From: Prevotellaceae bacterium
Lineage (GTDB): Bacteria > Bacteroidota > Bacteroidia > Bacteroidales > Bacteroidaceae
Length of the DNA: 64,000 nt
Assembly: GCA_015257125.1 (NCBI GenBank)
Contig: JABZKU010000012.1
Location: 1-64,000 of the forward strand
Direction of reading: 5' to 3'
Position numbers and translations under genes: made by a program. The notes under the pieces were generated by a model. It did no database searches. It had not been told where the DNA came from and saw only the letters and a program-made list of their open reading frames with translations. The first letter of the stretch is position 1. Each line of letters opens with the position of its first letter. Positions 16,579-24,375 of this stretch are shown here, in pieces.

Positions 16579-17047
16579 ATGCGCGACACAACGCTTGCTC
16601 GAAACCTTGGCCGCCGATGCTGAATGGTTAGCCGCCAAGGTCGTCTTGCTCTATGCCGATATGCCCGACGAAGTGCCGATGTGGCCCGTCATAGAGCGTT
16701 GGAAGACCGAGAAAATCCTCTTGTTACCGGCCATTCGCCAAGGTGAGTTGCAGGTCTGCCGCTACCTTGGGCGCGAACACCTCCGTGCCGGTGTGTTTGG
16801 TCTCCTCGAACCCACCGGTTCGCCCTACACAGCGCTCGAAAGCATAGATCTCTCCCTCATTCCCGGCGTGGCTTTCGATCGCAACGGCGGGCGACTCGGC
16901 CACGGCAAAGCCTACTACGATCGTTTTTTGGCACAATCCCCGCTTCAACAGCTGCGGCGCGTGGGCGTTTGTTTCGATTTCCAAGTTGTTCCGGCCGTCC
17001 CCGTCGAAGCGCACGACGTTTTGCTTCATCGTCTCATTGTTGTTTGA
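16505..17047 (+). CDS. 5-formyltetrahydrofolate cyclo-ligase
   Basis: 180 residues. It converts 5-formyl-THF to 5,10-methenyl-THF with ATP, rescuing a folate by-product. Visible family features are an N-terminal basic helix (LRSAQRALRREKVDSVRRKC), a folate-site segment (LIPGVAFDRNGGRLGHGKAYYDRFLA) and the C-terminal VCFDFQVVPAVPVEAHDV. ATG 16505 is the only start giving the complete N-terminal helix, which forces a 74-bp overlap with the 3' end of the protease gene. The next gene begins directly after its stop. Confidence 0.92.
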   Translation: MDYKQNLRSAQRALRREKVDSVRRKCATQRLLETLAADAEWLAAKVVLLYADMPDEVPMWPVIERWKTEKILLLPAIRQGELQVCRYLGREHLRAGVFGLLEPTGSPYTALESIDLSLIPGVAFDRNGGRLGHGKAYYDRFLAQSPLQQLRRVGVCFDFQVVPAVPVEAHDVLLHRLIVV

Positions 17048-18322
17048 ATGAAATTCCACCTGCTTTTGCTATTACTTCCGCTGATGTGGTGTGCGTGCAA
17101 GTCGCGCACTGCGCAGCCGTCGGCCATGAACGCTGCCTTCGAGCGCGAGAAAACAGCCGCCGGCGGGGAGTCTGACCTCGAAGACATACGCCGAAGCGGA
17201 GAACTCATCGTGGCTACCATTTCCGGCCCCGAGACCTACTACGACTATCGCGGAGCAGGCATGGGATTGCAATACGCTTTGGCCGACCACTTCGCCCACT
17301 CCGAGGGACTCAAGGTCAGGATGGAGTTGGCGAAAGACACCACCGAGTTGCTCGACATGGTGAAACGCGGAGAAGCTGACCTCGCTGCGTTGCCCATCGA
17401 CGACAGGCGCATTGCCGATGCCGGTTTGCAGGCCGCCGGGGTCAACGATGCCAAGCAGCACACGAGTTGGGCGGTGCGCGCCCACGCCGATGAACTCGCC
17501 GAAGCCCTCCGCGCTTGGTTTGGCCCCGCCACTTTGGCCGAAGCCCAAGCCGAAGAGAAGAAACGCCTGCGGCAGGTGCATGAGGTACGCCGACACATGC
17601 AAGCCGTCTTCCTCTCTCGCGACAGAGGCATCATCTCCGTCTACGATCCTCTCTTCAAACAAGCCTCGGCCACTACGGGCTGGGACTGGAAACTCATCGC
17701 TGCGCAGTGTTATCAGGAGAGTGGTTTCGATCCCAACGCCCGATCGTGGGCGGGAGCGCGCGGGTTGATGCAGCTCATGCCGCGCACGGCCACAGAACTT
17801 GGGGTGCCTGCTGAGCAGGTCAACGAACCGCAGACCAATGTGGCCGCCGCAGCGCGACTCATTCGCAAACTCACCGGACAACTCGCCGATGTGCCCGATG
17901 CCAACGAGCGGCTCAAATTCGTACTCGCCTCCTACAACGGCGGACTCGGCCATGTGCGCGACGCCATGGCCTTGGCGCGCAAATATGGGCGCAACCCCCA
18001 CCGCTGGGATGAGGTGGCTCCCTACATTCTAGGCTTGCAAACGCCGCAATACTACCGAGATCCCGTCGTGAAGCACGGTTATATGATCGGCACCGAGACC
18101 GCCGGCTATGTTCAAGCCATCTTGAAGCGTTGGCAAGGCTACGGTGGAAGCGTTTTGCTCAGCCGGTCGCCCGCTTTGCCCGAGGCCCCGGCGCAAAATG
18201 CAGCACCTGCGGTGCCCGATGCGGGAAAAGGCAGTCGAGCACCGCGCAAAAACAAATATTCATCGGGCGTGCGCATCATGTCCCCCGACGATCCCGAATT
18301 TAATCAAATGCAACCGCACTGA
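17048..18322 (+). CDS. MltF-like lytic murein transglycosylase lipoprotein
   Basis: 424 residues. The lipoprotein signal (LLLLLPLMWCAC, lipid Cys 15 or 17) is followed by a periplasmic solute-binding-protein-like domain (about 45-190) and an SLT lysozyme-like domain (about 200-345). The catalytic glutamate is E224 in CYQESGFDP, with the typical GARGLMQLMPRTA and FVLASYNGGLGHV. This is the MltF arrangement: cleavage of peptidoglycan glycan strands to 1,6-anhydro ends, possibly gated by the sensor-like domain. The Ala/Pro-rich C-terminal tail is not conserved-looking. ATG 17048 abuts the stop of the previous gene. Confidence 0.93.
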   Translation: MKFHLLLLLLPLMWCACKSRTAQPSAMNAAFEREKTAAGGESDLEDIRRSGELIVATISGPETYYDYRGAGMGLQYALADHFAHSEGLKVRMELAKDTTELLDMVKRGEADLAALPIDDRRIADAGLQAAGVNDAKQHTSWAVRAHADELAEALRAWFGPATLAEAQAEEKKRLRQVHEVRRHMQAVFLSRDRGIISVYDPLFKQASATTGWDWKLIAAQCYQESGFDPNARSWAGARGLMQLMPRTATELGVPAEQVNEPQTNVAAAARLIRKLTGQLADVPDANERLKFVLASYNGGLGHVRDAMALARKYGRNPHRWDEVAPYILGLQTPQYYRDPVVKHGYMIGTETAGYVQAILKRWQGYGGSVLLSRSPALPEAPAQNAAPAVPDAGKGSRAPRKNKYSSGVRIMSPDDPEFNQMQPH

Positions 18323-18329
18323 CCGCTGC

Positions 18330-19451
18330 ATGAAAATCTTACTCCTCGGCGATTATTCCAATGTCCACGCCACACTCGCGGCGGGGCTCCGCGCGCTCGG
18401 GCACGAAGTCACGCTGGCCTCCGACGGCGATGGCTGGAAAGGCTACGCCCGCGACATTGATTTGAAACGCTACGGCATGAATTGGCGCTCCACCATGGCC
18501 TTCCTTTGGCGATTGTGGTGCGCCTTTCGTCGTTTCAAAGGCTACGACGTCGTCCAACTCATCAATCCCGTGTTCCTGCCTTTGCGCGCTGAGCGACTGC
18601 GCCCTTTCTACCGCGCGTTGCGGCGTCGGAATGGGCGCATCTTCCTCGGTGCTTTTGGCATGGATCGCTATTGGGTCAAGGCCGGATTGGACTGTCGCAC
18701 GTTTCGTTACAGCGATTTCAATCTCGGAACGGAAGTGCGGCACCGTGAGGACAACGACATTTGGATCGCCGAATGGCTCAACGGCACCAAAGGCGAGCTC
18801 AACACTTGGATTGCCGAGGACTGCGACGGCATTGTCTCGGGACTCTATGAGTACGACGCCGCCTATCGCCCTGAGTTTGCCGACAAACTGCGCTTCATTC
18901 CCTTCCCGATCGACGTAAAGCATGCCCCCGTGATTGCCGATTTCGCCAAGGTGGCATTTCCCCCCGAGCGACCGGTGCGGTTTTTTGTCGGAGTGCAGCG
19001 CAGTCGCAGCAGCTACAAAGGCACCGACATCATGTTGCGCGCTTTGCGCCGCCTGGAGGCCGAACGCCCCGACGAGCTGCAAGTCGTGGCGGTCGAAAAT
19101 CTTCCCTTCGACGAGTACAAACGCGCCATGCTTTCGTGCGATGTCTTGCTCGATCAGCTCTATTCCTACACCCCCGCCATGAATGCCCTCCAAGCCATGG
19201 CGCAAGGACTGGTGGTGGTGGGCGGCGGCGAACCCGAATCCTACGATTTGCTCGGTTGTGCCGACATTCGCCCCATCATCAACGTCTTGCCCGATGAGAA
19301 CGACGTGTACGAAAAGCTTCGCGACTTGGTCGATCATAAAGCGCGCATCCCCCAACTTTCGCATGAGAGCCGCTTGTACATAGAGCGCTATCACGATCAT
19401 TTGAAAGTGGCGCAGGCTTATGTTGAGTTCTGGCAAAGTCGGAAAAACTAA
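18330..19451 (+). CDS. Glycosyltransferase, GT4-like
   Basis: 374 residues of cytoplasmic glycosyltransferase type. It starts MKILLLGDYSNVHATLAAGLRALGH (N-terminal Rossmann fold). The second half carries RFFVGVQRSRSSYKGTDIML and, later, YTPAMNALQAMAQGLVVVGG, with a conserved E in the next turn (GGGEPESYD), as in GT-B enzymes of family 4. The acceptor and sugar are unknown. It is the last gene before the palindromic terminator. It follows the lytic transglycosylase gene by 7 bp, so a role in surface polysaccharide is possible but not shown. Confidence 0.82.
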   Translation: MKILLLGDYSNVHATLAAGLRALGHEVTLASDGDGWKGYARDIDLKRYGMNWRSTMAFLWRLWCAFRRFKGYDVVQLINPVFLPLRAERLRPFYRALRRRNGRIFLGAFGMDRYWVKAGLDCRTFRYSDFNLGTEVRHREDNDIWIAEWLNGTKGELNTWIAEDCDGIVSGLYEYDAAYRPEFADKLRFIPFPIDVKHAPVIADFAKVAFPPERPVRFFVGVQRSRSSYKGTDIMLRALRRLEAERPDELQVVAVENLPFDEYKRAMLSCDVLLDQLYSYTPAMNALQAMAQGLVVVGGGEPESYDLLGCADIRPIINVLPDENDVYEKLRDLVDHKARIPQLSHESRLYIERYHDHLKVAQAYVEFWQSRKN

Positions 19452-19570
19452 CCCCTTTGCGCCCGACATGGGGCGTGATTTGCCACGACGCTGAAGCGTC
19501 TTCGCCGTCTTCTGGCGAGGACTTGGAAAAAGTGCGCAACATAGAGAAAAAAGTGGACTTGTTTTCGCGA

Positions 19571-19610
19571 AAACTTGGGACAAATCGGCCGATTTGTCCC
19601 AAGTTTTTTT
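19571..19610 (+). terminator. Perfect 36-nt palindrome followed by T-run
   Basis: 19571-19606 is a perfect 18-bp inverted repeat with no unpaired loop in the duplex, containing TTGGGACAAATCGG, followed by four more T. It ends the gyrA-to-glycosyltransferase run 120 nt after the last stop. Its TTGGGACA core is shared with the terminator at 28457-28498. A GTGGACTT element sits just upstream at 19553-19560. Confidence 0.85.
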
Positions 19611-19977
19611 GACCCGCCCCACAGAATACAGAAAAATAGGGGAGGGGATAGCGGAAATTCGCGAGCATGAATCGAAATTTTGAGGTGAGGCAACGTCTAT
19701 TGGCAGCGTTTTTTGGAAAAGTCGAGCACAAGGGGACAAGCGTGTCGAGAATAGAAAACCCGGTAGTGATGTTTTTTATCCGCTGTGTCTGAAATTGTTA
19801 CGCCCCCTATGTCGTTTGCGTCGTATGTGTGCGTTTGTCGGCGATTTTTCAAATAAACCGAGTTATAAATCCTTGTTTTGTGCATGTATTGCTATGTCTG
19901 GGTTGCGTTTTACGGGTATTTGTATTAAATGTAGCGGTTTCTTGTACCTTTCTCCGCTGCGATTTGCGGAGAGTATC
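19611..19977. other. Gene-free stretch before the secreted-protein pair
   Basis: I see no coding region, RNA gene or repeat. The sequence becomes more A+T-rich than its neighbours from about 19750 onward, consistent with a promoter region for the genes to the right. Confidence 0.5.
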
Positions 19978-19985
19978 TAAATTTG
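19978..19985 (+). promoter_or_regulatory. -7 element TAAATTTG before the secreted-protein pair
   Basis: TAAATTTG matches TAnnTTTG. No TTG is found at the right distance upstream. It would start a leader of about 200 nt ahead of the ATG at 20194. Confidence 0.5.
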
Positions 19986-19989
19986 TACG

Positions 19990-20193
19990 CGTATAAGTAG
20001 CCACCGCTCACTCGAACCCTTGAGGCGGTAGGCAAATAGAGTATGCCTCTCGCCTGGAGATGAAAGCGAAACGTGGAAGCCGGACGATACCCGAGCGGGG
20101 TTGCCTGTTTTTCACCGACGAAGCGAGTGTTCCGCCAAGCCGGAACCCGACAAACGAGAGGATTTTGATCTACAGAAACAAAAAAACAATAGA
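19990..20193 (+). promoter_or_regulatory. Long, probably structured 5' leader
   Basis: Roughly 200 nt without an ORF separate the -7 element from the ATG. It contains several possible hairpins: AGGCA/TGCCT around 20030-20048, CCC-GAGC-GGG around 20091-20100, and the clear GTTCCG-CCAAGC-CGGAAC at 20129-20146. It resembles no riboswitch I recognise. It may stabilise the mRNA or regulate translation; this is inference. Confidence 0.4.
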
Positions 20194-20856
20194 ATGAATA
20201 ATCGTATTTCCAAACTTTTGGCACTTGCGATCCCCGCACTCTTCCTCCCCATTGCCATGAATGCGCAGAGTCGTCAAGACGCTGTGGGTGTAGGTGTGCG
20301 CGTGCCGACTGAGGATTTGCATGTCAAAGGACGTGTGCGCGTAGGTACACTCCCCAAAACCGGTACTGCGACCTCTGTTTACACCAAAACGGACGGTACA
20401 CTTTCAGCCGGTGGACGCGACCAGACGTTCGATGCGGAGGCGCATCGCGTATTGTTCTCCAACGAGCAAGGTGTTGTGGGTCATGCCATGGCCGCCAAGC
20501 CGCTCTTCTTCCACATGCCTTGCGTTGTTTTGCCCCTCGAAAACACGAGCGAGTACTACAAAGCCGCCACGGGTTCTTTCGAAATGAACCTCTACCAGCG
20601 CTATGTTGAGCAGTTCACCAACCCCACGGGCACGCCTGTTGCGGGTTCGCCCGCTGCCACCCGCGCCGTGAGTCCCTTGGCCGGTGCGCTTCCTGTTGAG
20701 CAGGCTGTCGATCTTGAGTTCTACATCACTTACTACGATTCGAAAGTCTTCAAGGATGTGAGCATCGACAACAATGGTGTACTCAGATACAAGGTCATTG
20801 CCGGTTCGGAAGCCACTGAATACACCTTTATGGACGTGATTTTCAAACTTAAATAA
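20194..20856 (+). CDS. Secreted protein of unknown function, copy 1 of a tandem pair
   Basis: 220 residues with a signal peptide (NRISKLLALAIPALFLPIAM, cleaved after MNAQ). The mature N-terminus reads VGVGVRVPTEDLHVKGRVRV. This resembles the short beta-repeat (VGIGT.NP...LHV.G) found at the start of many secreted Bacteroidetes and tail-fibre-like proteins. The rest is beta-rich and shares blocks with the next gene: PLFF..P..V.P, then ALPVEQ..DL.F, then TYYD..V.KDV.ID..G.L.YK. A Thr/Pro/Ala-rich stretch lies at about 148-170. There is no lipobox and no recognisable T9SS sorting domain. Function is unknown; a surface or extracellular oligomer is a guess. Confidence 0.75.
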   Translation: MNNRISKLLALAIPALFLPIAMNAQSRQDAVGVGVRVPTEDLHVKGRVRVGTLPKTGTATSVYTKTDGTLSAGGRDQTFDAEAHRVLFSNEQGVVGHAMAAKPLFFHMPCVVLPLENTSEYYKAATGSFEMNLYQRYVEQFTNPTGTPVAGSPAATRAVSPLAGALPVEQAVDLEFYITYYDSKVFKDVSIDNNGVLRYKVIAGSEATEYTFMDVIFKLK

Positions 20857-20969
20857 TTGCGCTCAGATCGCTGATGCCGCGAGTTGACGATCGAAAAAGC
20901 CGATTGGCTTTTGAAGAGAGACAACTTCGAGAGGAACGTACGGAACATCTTCCTTACTTCTTTCGGTTT

Positions 20970-21004
20970 TACCGGCGCGAGTGGACAGGGTCCGCCCCCC
21001 GGTA
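20970..21004 (+). promoter_or_regulatory. Leader hairpin upstream of copy 2
   Basis: TACCGG (20970-20975) pairs with CCGGTA (20999-21004), enclosing GGAC/GTCC. There is no T-run, so it is not an obvious terminator. It lies 46 nt before the ATG, matching the position of the leader hairpin before copy 1 (47 nt). Confidence 0.45.
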
Positions 21005-21050
21005 GACCATTGGCAGCACGAATCTTTTCTCAATTAAAATAGAACTCCTC

Positions 21051-21674
21051 ATGAAACTTCGACATATTCTTTTCTTGGCAGCACTCACTTGCGGAACGGC
21101 TGCAATGGCACAAGCGACGGCTGAGCGCAACCGTGTGGGTGTGAATGTAAACGCGCCGACCGAGCGACTCCACGTCAACGGAACCGCGCGTATTCAAACG
21201 CTTCCCAAAGACGGAGAAGGCGTTACGACTTCGGCTGCCGGTGCCTACGATGCCACGAAGGCCAACCTCTTCAAGGGCAAGCGCGTGATTGTGGCCGATG
21301 CACAAGGTGTATTCGGTTCCATGCCTGGTGTATGGCCGCTGTTCTTCTACTTCCCCGGCTATGTTATGCCCACCGATGTGGCTGCACCTGAATATGATGG
21401 CGATAAATTTACCATCGATCTTCATAAGATCTACCGCGAACGCTTCGTTCCGAGCTTGGCAGCGACGCCTGCGCCTGCAACGGCCAGCCCTTCGTCGACG
21501 GCTTTGCCCGTTGAACAATCGGCCGATTTGGGCTTCTTCGTGACCTATTATGACAACACGGTCATCAAAGACGTGGCCATCGACGACACGGGTATCCTGA
21601 CTTACAAGTTGGTGAACGTTCCCGCCATCGTTACAGACAAGACTTATATGAACATTGTCTTCAAGCGCCTGTAA
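21051..21674 (+). CDS. Secreted protein of unknown function, copy 2 of a tandem pair
   Basis: 207 residues with a signal peptide (MKLRHILFLAALTCGTAAMA, cleavage near Q21). The mature start VGVNVNAPTERLHVNGTARI repeats the LHV.G element of copy 1. Shared blocks continue with PLFFYFPGYVMP, ALPVEQSADLGFFVTYYD and KDVAIDDTGILTYK, and both proteins end in a hydrophobic/basic strand (IVFKRL here, VIFKLK in copy 1). A low-complexity Ala/Pro/Ser stretch sits at about 140-153, the same place as in copy 1. The gene follows copy 1 by 194 bp and has its own terminator. Function unknown. Confidence 0.75.
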   Translation: MKLRHILFLAALTCGTAAMAQATAERNRVGVNVNAPTERLHVNGTARIQTLPKDGEGVTTSAAGAYDATKANLFKGKRVIVADAQGVFGSMPGVWPLFFYFPGYVMPTDVAAPEYDGDKFTIDLHKIYRERFVPSLAATPAPATASPSSTALPVEQSADLGFFVTYYDNTVIKDVAIDDTGILTYKLVNVPAIVTDKTYMNIVFKRL

Positions 21675-21707
21675 ACTAACGCACAAGGACTTGTCCTCAC
21701 AACCACA

Positions 21708-21748
21708 ACGCGCACTGTCAATCGAATATTGGCAGTGCGCGTTTTTTG
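21708..21748 (+). terminator. Intrinsic terminator of the secreted-protein pair
   Basis: A 13-bp stem (21708-21720 with 21730-21742, one G-T pair) is followed by a run of T. Confidence 0.9.
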
Positions 21749-21864
21749 ATCTTGAGGGAAGGGATTAGTGGGTGCACACCGCTCGGGACGATGTTGACTG
21801 TTTTCGTGTGGCGGTGGGCCGACTTGAGGGGGTGAGACGCCGACTGTGGCTCGCAACATGGCAC

Positions 21865-21900
21865 AAAAAAGCTCGCCACCTCAAGGATGAGGCGGCGAGC
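21865..21900 (-). terminator. Intrinsic terminator of phoH-purC
   Basis: A 13-bp stem (21871-21883 with 21888-21900, one A-C mismatch) is followed on the minus strand by six T. The rest of the 21749-21976 gap shows nothing recognisable. Confidence 0.8.
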
Positions 21901-21976
21901 GGTGTGGTTGAGAGCAGGCTTTGGCGTTGTTGCGGAGAAATCGGTGAGAGATTTCGCGCAACGTGCCGATGGTTGA

Positions 21977-22918
21977 TTAAGCCTTGAGGTAGTTGAGCAC
22001 ATTCTGCTCGATGCGCTCCGCAAGGTTGGTGTGGGCTTCGCGATCGAAGGCCTTACCCGTGATGTGTTCGTAGAGCTCGATGTAACGATCGGAGATGTTT
22101 TGAACGATTTCGGGCGTCATTTCCGGCACTTGTTGGCCGTCTTTGCCTTGGAAACCGTTGTCCATCAGCCATTCGCGCACAAATTCTTTCGAAAGTTGCT
22201 TTTGCGGCTCGCCTTTCTCGAAGCGTTCGGTGTACCCCTCGGCATAGAAATAGCGACTGGAGTCGGGAGTGTGGATTTCGTCCATGAGATAAATCTCACC
22301 GTTGTGCTTTCCGAACTCGTACTTGGTGTCTACGAGGATCAAACCGCGCTCGGCGGCCATTTGTGTGCCGCGTTCGAAGAGAGCGAGCGTATATTTCTCC
22401 AAGATCTCGTATTCTTCGGGTGTGGCCAAGCCGCGTTCGAGGATCTCTGCCTTCGAGATGTCGGCGTCATGTTCACCGATTTCGGCTTTCGTGGTGGGCG
22501 TTACGATGGGAGTGGGGAACTTTTCGTTCTCGCGCATACCGTCGGGAAGAGGAATGCCGCAGATTTCGCGAGCACCTGCCTTATAAGCGCGCCAAGCACT
22601 GCCGCAAAGATAACCGCGCACGATCATCTCGATGGCAAAACCTTCGCAGGTTACGCCGACAGTGACCATAGGATCGGGCGTGGCTTGCTTCCAATTCGGG
22701 CAAATGTCCGTCGTGGCGTCGAGAAACTGCGCTGCAATTTGATTCAGCACCTGACCTTTGAAAGGAATACCCTTGGGGAGTACCACGTCGAAGGCTGAAA
22801 TTCTGTCGGTGGCCACCATTACGAGGCGATCTCCGAGGTTGTAGACGTCGCGGACCTTACCATTGTACACACTTTGCTGACCGGGAAAGTGAAAATCGGT
22901 TGTTGTGAGAGCACTCAT
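21977..22918 (-). CDS. purC: Phosphoribosylaminoimidazole-succinocarboxamide synthase
   Basis: 313 residues. It joins CAIR and aspartate with ATP to form SAICAR in de novo purine synthesis. Family motifs are visible: YNGKVRDVYNLGD at the N-terminus, ATDRISAFDVVLP, the conserved EMIVRGYLCGSAWRAY and LILVDTKYEFG, and the catalytic-site segment LMDEIHTPDSSRY. The length fits the long single-domain form (about 310) common in Bacteroidetes and fungi. It is the second gene of a phoH-purC pair, 71 bp after phoH. Confidence 0.97.
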   Translation of the reverse strand: MSALTTTDFHFPGQQSVYNGKVRDVYNLGDRLVMVATDRISAFDVVLPKGIPFKGQVLNQIAAQFLDATTDICPNWKQATPDPMVTVGVTCEGFAIEMIVRGYLCGSAWRAYKAGAREICGIPLPDGMRENEKFPTPIVTPTTKAEIGEHDADISKAEILERGLATPEEYEILEKYTLALFERGTQMAAERGLILVDTKYEFGKHNGEIYLMDEIHTPDSSRYFYAEGYTERFEKGEPQKQLSKEFVREWLMDNGFQGKDGQQVPEMTPEIVQNISDRYIELYEHITGKAFDREAHTNLAERIEQNVLNYLKA

Positions 22919-22989
22919 GTTGTATTATTTGAGGGGGTTGAGTTGTTGCTTCAAAAAGTGGGGGAGTTTTCCTCGTTGGCTGCCTTCTT

Positions 22990-23964
22990 TTACGCGTCGG
23001 CTGTCGACTTTTCCTCACGAGCCTCCTTCTTTTGGGCATAAGCATCGTAGGCTTCTACAATGCGGCTGACGAGTTTGTGACGAACGATGTCCTTTTTCGT
23101 CATTTCGATGAAGGCAATGCCCGGCACATTGTGGAGAATGCGCTCGGCCTCCACCAGTCCGCTGCGTTGTGTGGGGGGAAGATCGATTTGCGTGCGGTCG
23201 CCCGTGATGATCATCTTCGTGTTCCAGCCCATTCGCGTGAGGAACATCTTGATTTGTGCCGAAGTGGTGTTTTGTGCTTCGTCCAAAATCACGACCGCAT
23301 CGTTGAGTGTGCGGCCGCGCATGAAGGCTAACGGCGCAATTTGGATGACTTGCTGATCAAGGTACTCCTGTAATTTGGCAGGGGGGAGCATTTCTTGCAG
23401 CGCATCGTAGAGCGGTTGAAGATAAGGGTCAATTTTGTCTTTCATGTCGCCGGGTAGGAACCCCAACTTCTCGCCGGCTTCGACGGCGGGGCGACTTAAT
23501 ATGATTTTCTTGATCTCTTTGTTCTTCAACGCCTTGACGGCGAGCGCAATGGCCACATAAGTTTTTCCGGAACCCGCGGGGCCGACGGCAAAGAGCATAT
23601 CATTCTTGAAATAGGCCTCGACTAATCGGCGTTGGTTCTCAGATCTCGGCGCAATGGGCTTACCTGAGGTCGAATAGACGATGGTATTTCGGTCATCGTT
23701 GGTATTTCTGTCGCCGTGTCGGGCAATTTCCACCACATTCTCCTCGCTGAGGTTGTTGAAGCGCGCGCAATGCCGTTGAAGTGCGGCGAAGGTCTCTTCG
23801 AACTCGGCCATATCTTCTTCAGCGCCCATGACTTTGAGCACATTGTCGCGCCCAATGATGCGCAGTTTCGGACGTAGCGCGCGAAGGAGGCGCAGATTGG
23901 CATTGCCGGCGCCAAAAAACGTGGCCGGATCGGCTTCTTCAAGCAAGAAATGCTTTTCTATCAT
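22990..23964 (-). CDS. phoH: PhoH-like ATPase
   Basis: 324 residues from ATG 23964; in-frame upstream codons lack conserved sequence and run into the promoter. An N-terminal domain (about 1-105) leads to a P-loop ATPase core: Walker A GPAGSGKT at 128-135, Walker B VVILDEAQ at 224-231, and sensor-like TKMIITGDRTQIDLP. PhoH-like proteins are cytosolic ATPases related to RNA helicases and are linked to phosphate stress or RNA/ribosome metabolism. The C-terminus is Lys/Glu-rich. A consensus promoter lies about 100 nt upstream. Confidence 0.94.
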   Translation of the reverse strand: MIEKHFLLEEADPATFFGAGNANLRLLRALRPKLRIIGRDNVLKVMGAEEDMAEFEETFAALQRHCARFNNLSEENVVEIARHGDRNTNDDRNTIVYSTSGKPIAPRSENQRRLVEAYFKNDMLFAVGPAGSGKTYVAIALAVKALKNKEIKKIILSRPAVEAGEKLGFLPGDMKDKIDPYLQPLYDALQEMLPPAKLQEYLDQQVIQIAPLAFMRGRTLNDAVVILDEAQNTTSAQIKMFLTRMGWNTKMIITGDRTQIDLPPTQRSGLVEAERILHNVPGIAFIEMTKKDIVRHKLVSRIVEAYDAYAQKKEAREEKSTADA

Positions 23965-24062
23965 ATTCTCGTGCGGGTGTTGCGCGTGAATGTCCGCGGG
24001 GGAAGTGGCGCAACGGGGAGGAAATGGTGGAAATGTGTGGCAGTATTGCCGTTTTACGAGGA

Positions 24063-24093
24063 CAAAGGTAATGGTTTTCGGGCAAGTGGCAAA
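24063..24093 (-). promoter_or_regulatory. Promoter of phoH-purC
   Basis: Read on the minus strand: TTTG (24093-24090), 19-nt spacer, TACCTTTG (24070-24063). This is a near-ideal Bacteroidetes promoter giving a leader of about 100 nt. Confidence 0.65.
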
Positions 24094-24094
24094 G

Positions 24095-24134
24095 ACGCGC
24101 CGCTCCTTTCTCTGCAGAGAAGGGAGCGGCGCGT
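24095..24134. repeat. 40-nt palindrome upstream of the phoH promoter
   Basis: 24095-24134 is a near-perfect inverted repeat with a single G-T pair, centred on CTGCAG, with arms beginning ACGCGCCGCTCC. It abuts the phoH -33 box and lies downstream of the DUF3108 gene. No T-run follows on either strand, so it could be a terminator, an operator or an insulator. Confidence 0.6.
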
Positions 24135-24193
24135 GAAAGTGAGGGGAGACCGAGAGAAAACGTCCGCATTTTTCGGTTTGCACGGGCTGTTTT

Positions 24194-24375
24194 TACTGTG
24201 CAATGGGCGTTTGCGTCTGCACAGTTGAGCCTTCTTTTAATGCACAATGGTCGTTCGCTTTTGCAAGACAGCGACCTCTATAATATATAATGAGTGTTTC
24301 TGCAATGCGTAATGCTTGTTTGCCGGCAATGTTGAGGAGTCCTTAATGCACGATGGACGTTTGCGGATGACGCAC
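24194..24375. repeat. Degenerate direct repeats matching the 3' end of the DUF3108 gene
   Basis: A unit resembling TTAATGCAC.ATGG.CGTT.GC occurs at 24194-24221, 24237-24267 and 24343-24375, with a weaker version near 24297-24330. The 24343 copy contains the stop codon and last codons of the DUF3108 gene. The 24225-24262 and 24331-24364 copies also share the preceding GTTGAG. Confidence 0.6.

Noticed and set aside
20194..21674. T9SS cargo
   Set aside because: The C-termini lack the usual sorting-domain pattern and are too short after the shared beta blocks.
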